Shown here in pieces: positions 1-5,183 of a stretch of DNA of 9,060 nt. The number at the start of each line of letters is the position of its first letter. The first letter of the stretch is position 1. A program made the position numbers and the translations under genes. The notes below the pieces were generated by a model. The model was not told the origin of the DNA. It worked only from the letters and a program-made list of their open reading frames with translations, and did no database searches. The stretch comes from Actinomycetota bacterium (GTDB taxonomy: Bacteria > Actinomycetota > Acidimicrobiia > Acidimicrobiales > UBA8592). The stretch lies in contig PATO01000012.1 of assembly GCA_002712415.1 (NCBI GenBank), positions 18,396 through 27,455 on the forward strand, written 5' to 3'.

Positions 1-216
1 AATTGGAAAAATAGTCAGCGAAAACCTGTTGCTAACCGAGACCTTTGGGAGCCATTCATTGAGGAGGTATTGGATCGTGATGTTACTTTTACATGGGTTA
101 AAGCTCACGCAGGGGACTATTGGAACGAAATGGCTGATCAGTTGGCTGTTGAGGCAGGTTACCTACAATCAGCGCGGAGCGGGGATCAAATCCCCAAGGA
201 CATTGCATCTCCTTAG
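1..216 (+). CDS. rnhA: Ribonuclease HI, C-terminal part (5' end cut by window)
   Basis: Frame 1 is open from the first base to a TAG at 214-216 and encodes the last 71 residues of an RNase HI, the endonuclease that cleaves the RNA strand of RNA:DNA hybrids such as R-loops and primer remnants. The start of the fragment (NWKNSQRKPVANRDLW) lines up with the E. coli segment WKTADKKPVKNVDLW. The later stretch WVKAHAGDYWNEMADQLA is the family signature. Fragment residue H36 matches the catalytic-loop His124 of E. coli RNase HI, and D46 matches the metal ligand Asp134. The first three acidic metal ligands lie outside the window. After the catalytic aspartate there are about 25 more residues, a short hydrophilic tail. 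The next gene starts 53 bp downstream on the same strand, so co-transcription is possible. Identification is firm; only the upstream part is unseen. Confidence 0.93.
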   Translation, partial: NWKNSQRKPVANRDLWEPFIEEVLDRDVTFTWVKAHAGDYWNEMADQLAVEAGYLQSARSGDQIPKDIASP

Positions 217-255
217 ACACAAACCTACATTGCGTACTAGCCTAACTTTGTCGGC

Positions 256-264
256 AAGGGAGGT
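256..264 (+). promoter_or_regulatory. Strong ribosome binding site of the cyclase gene
   Basis: AAGGGAGGT lies five bases ahead of the ATG at 270. It is the best Shine-Dalgarno match of any gene in the window and fixes the start of the cyclase-family gene. Confidence 0.75.
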
Positions 265-269
265 TAGTA

Positions 270-1235
270 ATGCCGTATCCGCAGGAGATAATTGACCTAG
301 GAGAAAAAGTAAAAAACTGGGGTCGTTGGGGAGATGACGACGAAATAGGAACCATCAATTTCATCACCAATGAAGTTGTGAAAGAAGCCACCAAATGCGT
401 TATTAGCGGGAAAAGATTCTCTTTAGCATTTCCTCTCCAACAAAAGGGAGGACTACAGCTTGGATCAATGCCAGGCAGAGTTAACCCGCTTCGCACTATG
501 ATTCAACTAAATACACCAGTCATTGGTGATCCAACGTTATTTTGCACATCTGACGACGTTGTGACTATGGGGCTGCAGGCTGCAACCCATTGGGATGGCC
601 TATGTCATGCCAGTTGGAATGGGAAAATCTACGGGGGCAGAGATGTTTCAACTATCACCTATGATGGCGCTTCTGTTTGCGGGATTGAGAAGATTACCTC
701 ACTTACGAGCAGGGGGGTCCTTCTTGATATCGCTTCTCTTTATGGCTTAGAGGAACTTCCGGGAGGTCACGCAATTAGCTATCAGGATTGTCTCAATGCA
801 GAAAAGAAGCAGGGCGTGGAAGTGCGAAGTGGTGATATTTTGTTACTTCGTACTGGCATGATGGCAAAAGCGAAACGAGGCGATGTTGTAGGCTATGGAA
901 GCGGAACGCAAATAGAGAATTCACCAATGCCCGCATTTCCAGGTGTCGGATTGGGAGCTGTTGAATTTTTCTTTGACCGTGAAATCGCAGCTGTTGCCAC
1001 AGACACAATAACGTTTGAAGTGATGCCCTGGGACCCCAAAGTGGTGGGTGCCATTTTGCCGATCCACTGCATAAACCTCGTAATGATGGGTTTGACACAG
1101 GGCCAGAATTGGGATTTAGAGGAATTAAGCACCGACTGTCAAAACGACGGGAAGTGGGATTTTCTTTTAGAAGCGAGCCCACAACCGTTCGTAGGCGGCA
1201 TCGGATCTCCCGTAAACCCAATAGCGATTAAATAG
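270..1235 (+). CDS. Cyclase-family metal-dependent hydrolase (kynurenine formamidase-like, long form)
   Basis: The 321-residue protein belongs to the cyclase family (PF04199), whose members are metal-dependent hydrolases such as bacterial kynurenine formamidase and isatin hydrolase. It is longer than KynB (about 210 residues) and fits the long subfamily of 300-340 residues. The metal motif is T106-H-W-D-G-L-C-H113, giving ligands H107, D109 and H113. The position of the first histidine in the KynB motif HxGTHxDxPxH appears to be Q103, and the glycine is A105. The C-terminus, with PIHCINLVMMGL around 264-275 and the ending GSPVNPIAIK, is typical of the long group. No signal peptide is seen, so it is probably cytoplasmic. 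The ATG at 270 is chosen because of the strong upstream Shine-Dalgarno. It may share a transcript with rnhA. No kynurenine, isatin or other pathway gene is nearby, so the substrate is unknown. Confidence 0.85.
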   Translation: MPYPQEIIDLGEKVKNWGRWGDDDEIGTINFITNEVVKEATKCVISGKRFSLAFPLQQKGGLQLGSMPGRVNPLRTMIQLNTPVIGDPTLFCTSDDVVTMGLQAATHWDGLCHASWNGKIYGGRDVSTITYDGASVCGIEKITSLTSRGVLLDIASLYGLEELPGGHAISYQDCLNAEKKQGVEVRSGDILLLRTGMMAKAKRGDVVGYGSGTQIENSPMPAFPGVGLGAVEFFFDREIAAVATDTITFEVMPWDPKVVGAILPIHCINLVMMGLTQGQNWDLEELSTDCQNDGKWDFLLEASPQPFVGGIGSPVNPIAIK

Positions 1236-1808
1236 CTATTTTACCCATATCTGGTGATCGGCCATTGCAAGCATTTCTCTGTCGCCTCGAGAATTGCCGT
1301 ATCCCCAAATTTCCGCTGGCTCTTCACCCAGCCATTCTTTCAATAAACGCGCCTTTTCTGACCCTCGTACGTTATTGCCCTTTATCTCGCCAGTGAGAAA
1401 CTCCGCTTCTGCTTCTAGTTCAACTCCTATGACATGATCAAACCCCAAGAGCGACCCGATTGGGCGAGTGTAGGAGGCTAATGATGCGGTTACCATGACC
1501 AGAATATGCCCTTGCGCTTTATGGTTCGCAATATGGTCTAGGGTGCTTTTCCGAAATTTACTGTGAAGACTGTCTGCATAAGCTAGTCCATCGTTGAGAA
1601 ATCTCTGGTTTGGATACCCTGCAAATATTTCCTTAAGAGCATTTGCTTTTACTATGTTTCTAAAATTCCCTTTTTTTCTGTGCCATGCTGTCTTAAATGC
1701 CGAACGGATAATCTTTCCCGGCCCATAGGAAAGCAAAAAAGGAATAAAGGTATCTCGTTTTGTAATCGTCCCATCAAAGTCAAAAACAGCAACTTTACGT
1801 TTGTGCAT
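1236..1808 (-). CDS. HAD superfamily subfamily IB phosphatase
   Basis: This 190-residue protein shows the four HAD motifs in order. Motif I is D10-F-D-G-T-I-T, with nucleophile D10 and acid/base D12. Motif II is MVTAS with T107 (or S109). The motif III lysine is K152 in GSEKARLLKEWL. Motif IV is GYGNSRGDREML, with D176 as magnesium ligand. Size and motif style fit the SerB-like subfamily IB (TIGR01490-type), which hydrolyses small phosphomonoesters such as phosphoserine. The substrate cannot be read from the sequence, and the residues between motifs I and II do not specifically indicate phosphoserine. It is the last gene of a three-gene minus-strand operon. Its ATG lies 14 bases inside the end of the SRPBCC gene, which suggests translational coupling. 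Its TAG abuts the TAG of the convergent cyclase gene with no base between. Confidence 0.85.
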   Translation of the reverse strand: MHKRKVAVFDFDGTITKRDTFIPFLLSYGPGKIIRSAFKTAWHRKKGNFRNIVKANALKEIFAGYPNQRFLNDGLAYADSLHSKFRKSTLDHIANHKAQGHILVMVTASLASYTRPIGSLLGFDHVIGVELEAEAEFLTGEIKGNNVRGSEKARLLKEWLGEEPAEIWGYGNSRGDREMLAMADHQIWVK

Positions 1809-2256
1809 TATCCGCTAAAAAATTTGCAAGGCGCTCTAGTGTCCGTTCAATATTCTCAGGGTGGCTTTCGGGATAACCGGCTATTTCAATGAGTCGAGGG
1901 AATACTGAAAATGACCAATCAAATGTCTCAGTTATTCGTGTGCCGTAAGGTGCATCAGCAAGTTCGTAGCGCCATCGGTGTTTACCAAGATGGGCCCATG
2001 CTATTAAACGGTCTCTCTCGTATTCAACCACTGTGCTTTTGACACGGTATCTTATTCCCCACATTTTCATCTTGGCTTTGAATGAATCGCCAACGGCGTT
2101 CAGCGGTCCTCCAATTACGAGACCTTTGACTGACCCAGATCCGTCAAATTCGCAATGAAGTTCAGGGTTTGAGATCACATCAAAAATTTGGCTGCGAGGG
2201 AAAGGGACCTCAATACTTCTAGAAATGCTCTTCTGAGAGTACTGCTTCTTTGCCAT
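1795..2256 (-). CDS. SRPBCC (START-like / polyketide cyclase-type) family protein
   Basis: The 153-residue protein has the helix-grip pattern of SRPBCC proteins, which bind lipids or other hydrophobic ligands in a deep cavity. It begins with the strand RSIEVPFPRSQIFDVI, has the central strands and ends in a long helix (ENIERTLERLANFLADNA). The segments IAWAHLGKHRWRYEL and TRITETFDWS are characteristic of an actinobacterial subfamily of unknown function, members of which carry misleading names in databases. No catalytic residues can be assigned, and there is no signal peptide or membrane segment. The ATG at 2256 is preferred over in-frame ATGs at 2289 and 2319, because it follows the TAA of the upstream SDR gene (2258-2260) by one base and the earlier starts add residues with no family resemblance. 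The end overlaps the HAD gene by 14 bases. It is the middle gene of the operon. Confidence 0.8.
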   Translation of the reverse strand: MAKKQYSQKSISRSIEVPFPRSQIFDVISNPELHCEFDGSGSVKGLVIGGPLNAVGDSFKAKMKMWGIRYRVKSTVVEYERDRLIAWAHLGKHRWRYELADAPYGTRITETFDWSFSVFPRLIEIAGYPESHPENIERTLERLANFLADNAQT

Positions 2257-2257
2257 T

Positions 2258-3145
2258 TTACTTTTTGAGAATGTCGGGTAGCGATGCATCAAGATCAGAA
2301 TGATGGAATTCAAAACCATGTTCCAATGCTCGTTTAGGGATCACTCGGGCGCTAGTTTCAATCAAGTTTGAAGCTAGCTCACCACCAAGGAGCAATTTGG
2401 GTCCAATCATCGGTATTGGGAAAATGGTTGGCCTGCTTACAGCGCGACCGAGTGATTTAGTGAACTCTACATTGGTTACCGGATTCGGTGCAGTCAAATT
2501 CACAGGTCCTGAGAGATCAGCAGTCAGTAGCCACGAAATAAGTCGTATCTCATCTTCAAGAGAAATCCAGCTCCAGAACTGTGAGCCAGAGCCCAGTTTG
2601 CCCCCTATTCCTAATTTAAAGAAGGGAAGTGTTTTCTTCATCATTCCATCCTTCGGGGATTGAACTAATCCGGTTCGAAGGTGAGTTACACGGACTCCAG
2701 CCTCTTCAGCCTCCACAGTCGATTTCTCCCACTGATCTACGACGTCAGATAAAAAACCCGAGCCTCTTGACGAGTCCTCATCTAGTTCTTCATCGCCTCG
2801 ATTTCCATAGATTCCGATCGCAGATCCACTTAAAAAGACTGACGGAGGATTTGCAAGATTTACTATAGATTTTGCCAACAGTTTTGTTCCTTCCACCCGA
2901 CTGTCGAGGATTCTGCGCTTCTGTTTATCAGTCCACCTTCTTGAAGCAATGTTTTCTCCAGCAAGATGGATGACCGCATCAATCCCTTCTAGCTTTCCTG
3001 CTTCTATCTGCCCCGAAGTTGGGTCCCATAAAACATCTCCAGATGTGCTGCGACTAACGGATAGAATTTTGTGTCCGTCCTTTTCTAAGGAAGATGAGAG
3101 CGCTGATCCAATAAATCCAGATGCACCAGTTATTGCAATTAACAT
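2258..3145 (-). CDS. TIGR01777-family NAD(P)-binding epimerase/oxidoreductase (YfcH / SDR39U1-like)
   Basis: This 295-residue atypical short-chain dehydrogenase has an N-terminal Rossmann motif TGASGFIG (6-13) and HLAGENIASRRW (60-71). The SGSAIGIYGNRGDEE stretch at 106-120 is a hallmark of the TIGR01777 clade, which includes E. coli YfcH and human SDR39U1. Further matches are the GSQFWSWI segment at 187-194 and the C-terminal DUF1731-like region (about 245-290). Length matches the family (about 295-310). Biochemical function is unknown for the clade; NADP binding is expected. The ATG at 3145 is chosen over 3175 because AAAGGGG sits five bases upstream and because MLIAITGASG is the normal family start. 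It leads the SDR-SRPBCC-HAD operon. Some family members carry an SRPBCC domain fused to the epimerase, which supports a working link with the next gene. Confidence 0.88.
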   Translation of the reverse strand: MLIAITGASGFIGSALSSSLEKDGHKILSVSRSTSGDVLWDPTSGQIEAGKLEGIDAVIHLAGENIASRRWTDKQKRRILDSRVEGTKLLAKSIVNLANPPSVFLSGSAIGIYGNRGDEELDEDSSRGSGFLSDVVDQWEKSTVEAEEAGVRVTHLRTGLVQSPKDGMMKKTLPFFKLGIGGKLGSGSQFWSWISLEDEIRLISWLLTADLSGPVNLTAPNPVTNVEFTKSLGRAVSRPTIFPIPMIGPKLLLGGELASNLIETSARVIPKRALEHGFEFHHSDLDASLPDILKK

Positions 3146-3150
3146 AGAAA

Positions 3151-3157
3151 CCCCTTT
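3151..3157 (-). promoter_or_regulatory. Ribosome binding site of the SDR gene
   Basis: Read on the minus strand, AAAGGGG is followed by TTTCT and then the ATG at 3145. It decides between this start and the upstream in-frame ATG at 3175, which has no such site. Confidence 0.6.
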
Positions 3158-3181
3158 GAAGTAAACGGTTGGCAATATGTA

Positions 3182-3210
3182 ATTGTATTAAACCAAGTGA
3201 CCTCTTGCAT
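3182..3210 (-). promoter_or_regulatory. Candidate promoter of the SDR-SRPBCC-HAD operon
   Basis: On the minus strand a good -10 hexamer, TACAAT (plus coordinates 3182-3187), lies 17 bases downstream of a poor -35, ATGCAA (3205-3210). Transcription would begin near 3176, giving a leader of about 30 bases that contains the AAAGGGG ribosome site. The -10 match and the geometry are good; the -35 is weak. Confidence 0.4.
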
Positions 3211-3270
3211 AGCATGTGACGTCTAACACCCTCGGAGCATGAAACCAAGATTCTGTAGAGAGTGATACCC

Positions 3271-3304
3271 TTTGCTCTCAACTCAAAATGTGAGCCAATG
3301 CAAA
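3271..3304. repeat. Nested inverted repeat in the divergent control region
   Basis: An outer arm TTTGC (3271-3275) pairs with GCAAA (3300-3304), and an inner arm CTCA (3282-3285) pairs with TGAG (3291-3294) around AAATG. The layout is close to symmetric and sits between the two diverging genes, so it could be an operator dyad. The arms are short and chance is a real possibility. Confidence 0.25.
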
Positions 3305-3381
3305 AATTACTAAAAGTATCAAATTCTTAAATATCTTCTGAAGAAATCTACCGCTCTTAATGACTGATACTCGTGGCTCCT

Positions 3382-3409
3382 TTGGCAGCAGCGATTGTTA
3401 CGCTAGGGT
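3382..3409 (+). promoter_or_regulatory. Weak candidate promoter of the iron alcohol dehydrogenase
   Basis: TTGGCA (3382-3387) is followed after 16 bases by TAGGGT (3404-3409). The -35 matches five of six consensus bases, while the -10 matches only the key T, A and T. It would give a leader of roughly 80 bases before the ATG at 3499. Confidence 0.22.
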
Positions 3410-3484
3410 GAGATCCCAGAGATTTAATTTTAAGGAAACGAAGCTCGAAAGATTCAACAGTTTTAAATCACAGCACTAATCTTT

Positions 3485-3493
3485 GAAAGGAAG
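3485..3493 (+). promoter_or_regulatory. Ribosome binding site of the iron alcohol dehydrogenase
   Basis: GAAAGGAAG contains AAGGA, five bases plus a short spacer ahead of the ATG at 3499. It supports that start. Confidence 0.6.
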
Positions 3494-3498
3494 AAACT

Positions 3499-4686
3499 AT
3501 GAATACCTTCACTCTTGATCCAATGGGAATCACGGTGGTCGGAGAGAACGCCATCGGAAATTTGGCCCAACATGTTCAGGCGCACGGAAGCCGAGCTTTC
3601 TTGGTGAGCGATGCCGGAATACAAGCTGCGGGGGTCTTAGAAACGGTTACTGATGTCTTAACTACTCACAACATTGAGTGGGTCGCCTTCACTGGGGTTG
3701 AACCGAACCCAACCGATAAAAACGTTGAAGCTGGTGTGGAAGAACTTATGGAGTTTGGTATCGAAGGGACAGTGATAGTGCTAGTGGGCGGAGGATCAGT
3801 TATGGACTGCGGGAAATACATAGCGATGGCTGCTCCCTCAAAAATTAATGATTTATCACTCGCTTTTTCTCCTGAGCTTGATGACGCCGACCAAATAGAC
3901 TTCAGCACGTTGGCACCTGCATCACTAGTCACCGAACCATGCGTGCCAACGATTGCGGTCCCAACAACCTCTGGAACCGCTTCTGAAACCAACGGAGGAG
4001 GATTGATAACCCGTACTGAGGATCACCGAAAACTAACGTTCACCCATTCAGACGTCCAGCCGAGGGTCATAGTGCTAGACCCCCTACTCACAGTCGGTTT
4101 GCCAGCTACGGCGACTGCTGCATGCGGGATGGATGTTCTTACTCACTCAATTGAGGCTTACACCTCCACATCACATAATCCTTATTCGGATGGACTGGCA
4201 TTGCAAGCAATTCGCATCACTGGCAAATGGCTTCCAACAGTAGTTGAAGATGGAAGCAACATAGAAGCGAGAGCAGCAATGCAGGTCGCTTCTCATCTAG
4301 CTGGCCGCGCTTTTTCTTCGGGCCCCCTTCTAGGTCTTGTCCATGCGATGGGCCATCCGATCTCGGGAACTTTTGGTATAGCGCACGGCCAAACATTGGC
4401 TACGATGTTGCCACATGTAATGCGCTTTAATCTTGAGGTGGTCAGTGAACGTTACGGCGACATTGGTCTAGCTCTTGGCGTTTCACCAGAGCCTTTAGAA
4501 GTGATAAGTGCAATAGAAGCGTTGTCGGAAAAGGTCGGAACTGATAGGTCACTGGCTGATCTTGGCGCAAGCAAGAACGATATTGAGTCTCTAACTAATG
4601 ATGCGCTGCGTGACATCATAATCCTTAGCACCCCTCGTTACCCAAGCCGGGACGACGTTCGCGGGCTGTACGAATTGGCTCTGTAG
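3499..4686 (+). CDS. Iron-containing (group III) alcohol dehydrogenase
   Basis: The 395-residue protein is a Fe-ADH family NAD(P)-dependent dehydrogenase, a usual length for the family. The N-terminal dinucleotide domain has VGGGSVMDCGKYIA (about 96-109), the family GGGSxxD loop, and the conserved PTTSGTASE at 155-163. The helical C-terminal domain has all four metal ligands by alignment to E. coli FucO: D212 and H216 in GMDVLTHSIEAY, H282 in GLVHAMGH, and H296 in GIAHG. The 4- and 14-residue spacings equal those in FucO. It should therefore be metal-loaded and active, reducing an aldehyde or oxidising an alcohol. The insert at about 113-145 is acidic. The real substrate cannot be read, since Fe-ADH homologues act on lactaldehyde, propanediol, butanol, maleylacetate and more. 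It stands alone, with its own control region upstream and about 260 bases before the next convincing start. Confidence 0.9.
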   Translation: MNTFTLDPMGITVVGENAIGNLAQHVQAHGSRAFLVSDAGIQAAGVLETVTDVLTTHNIEWVAFTGVEPNPTDKNVEAGVEELMEFGIEGTVIVLVGGGSVMDCGKYIAMAAPSKINDLSLAFSPELDDADQIDFSTLAPASLVTEPCVPTIAVPTTSGTASETNGGGLITRTEDHRKLTFTHSDVQPRVIVLDPLLTVGLPATATAACGMDVLTHSIEAYTSTSHNPYSDGLALQAIRITGKWLPTVVEDGSNIEARAAMQVASHLAGRAFSSGPLLGLVHAMGHPISGTFGIAHGQTLATMLPHVMRFNLEVVSERYGDIGLALGVSPEPLEVISAIEALSEKVGTDRSLADLGASKNDIESLTNDALRDIIILSTPRYPSRDDVRGLYELAL

Positions 4687-4830
4687 CAGGCTAATACAGC
4701 GCAAAGAAATAAAAAAACAAAACGACCCTCAACTGCACCTTTGATATAAGCCAGTTCCTTTGTGCTCTTTATTAGTTAAAGATCACTTGTCCATAAGTCA
4801 AGAAGTTTCATCTCGTGGAGGTCTACCTGT

Positions 4831-4932
4831 GTGATTCACGTTTGTTCTTGTATTTGGTTTCCCTTCGTCAGATTGAAAGAAGGAATTTTGCTTCTTCCAC
4901 ATCTCGGATCAATGCAGATGTTTTCTGTGTAG
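4831..4932 (+). CDS. Possible 33-residue leader ORF with strong ribosome site
   Basis: A GTG at 4831 follows GGAGGT (4817-4822) at an ideal 8-base spacing and opens 33 codons to a TAG at 4930-4932. The peptide would begin VIHVCSCIWFPF (Met at position 1 in practice) and has two cysteines, several aromatics and a hydrophobic middle (GILLLP). It ends 16 bases before the ATG of the next small gene, which has no ribosome site of its own. It could be a leader peptide or a coupling ORF. The length alone is within chance; only the Shine-Dalgarno and position argue for it. Confidence 0.25.
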   Translation: MIHVCSCIWFPFVRLKEGILLLPHLGSMQMFSV

Positions 4933-4948
4933 TTATTTCTCTGTGGTT

Positions 4949-5179
4949 ATGGCAAACTTGACTATGAATTCCGATGAATTAGGTGATCAAATAGCGTCCG
5001 ATTTAGATGAAACCAAAACGAAAGGTCCGGGCGCCGTGATACTAGGTGCTGCGATGCTGGCAGTAGGCGAGATTATCGAGCCAGAAAAGACAACCGTTGA
5101 AATTACCGAGGTTGCTGATGATCATGTCCCCGACAAGGGGTTAGATCTGAATTTCGGTGATTTGCCGCCTTTAAATTAA
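4949..5179 (+). CDS. Small acidic protein of unknown function
   Basis: This ORF encodes 76 residues from the ATG at 4949; a GTG at 4943 would add two. I do not recognise the family. About 16 residues are Asp or Glu, against four Lys and no Arg, so the protein is strongly acidic. The middle, GPGAVILGAAMLAVGEII (about 26-43 from this ATG), is hydrophobic but short and ends in a glutamate, so it is more like a buried helix than a clear membrane span. The tail is a linker with many Asp and Pro, ending DLPPLN. No Shine-Dalgarno precedes either start; translation may depend on the leader ORF just upstream or on a transcript starting near the codon (TATTTC at 4934-4939 is a poor -10). The stop lies four bases from the convergent stop of dprE1. 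Amino-acid composition looks protein-like, but 76 codons could occur by chance about once in a few dozen random trials. Confidence 0.5.
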   Translation: MANLTMNSDELGDQIASDLDETKTKGPGAVILGAAMLAVGEIIEPEKTTVEITEVADDHVPDKGLDLNFGDLPPLN

Positions 5180-5183
5180 CAGA

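Larger units (their letters stand above)
3146..3498. other. Divergent intergenic control region between the SDR operon and the alcohol dehydrogenase
   Basis: This 353-bp AT-rich stretch separates two outward-reading transcription units. It holds the Shine-Dalgarno and a plausible promoter for the minus-strand SDR operon, a weaker promoter candidate and the Shine-Dalgarno for the plus-strand alcohol dehydrogenase, and a nested inverted repeat in the middle (3271-3304). Short ORFs inside it, including one of 39 codons at 3360-3479, lack ribosome sites and look like chance. Confidence 0.6.

Noticed and set aside
181..195. Perfect hairpin GGGGAT-CAA-ATCCCC near the end of rnhA
   Set aside because: It lies inside the coding sequence before the stop and has no following T tract, so it is not a rho-independent terminator. 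A shorter related string at 7423-7433 is expected by chance.
793..1221. 142-codon minus-strand ORF opposite the cyclase gene
   Set aside because: It is an antisense shadow of a well-supported gene, with no family resemblance or ribosome site.
3054..3281. 75-codon minus-strand ORF overlapping the SDR start
   Set aside because: It runs in another frame across the SDR N-terminus and the promoter region; the SDR frame has clear family motifs and a ribosome site.
3360..3479. 39-codon plus-strand ORF upstream of the alcohol dehydrogenase
   Set aside because: It has no ribosome site or fitting promoter, an unremarkable composition, and a length common by chance.
4681..4699. CTGTA...TACAG inverted repeat at the alcohol dehydrogenase stop
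   Set aside because: The stem is five base pairs with a mismatch and is followed by an A-rich rather than T-rich tract, so it is not a convincing terminator on either strand.
4877..4896. AAGAAG/CTTCTT hairpin before the acidic small gene
   Set aside because: It is a six-pair AT-rich stem with an eight-base loop and no T run, too weak to call a terminator or riboswitch.
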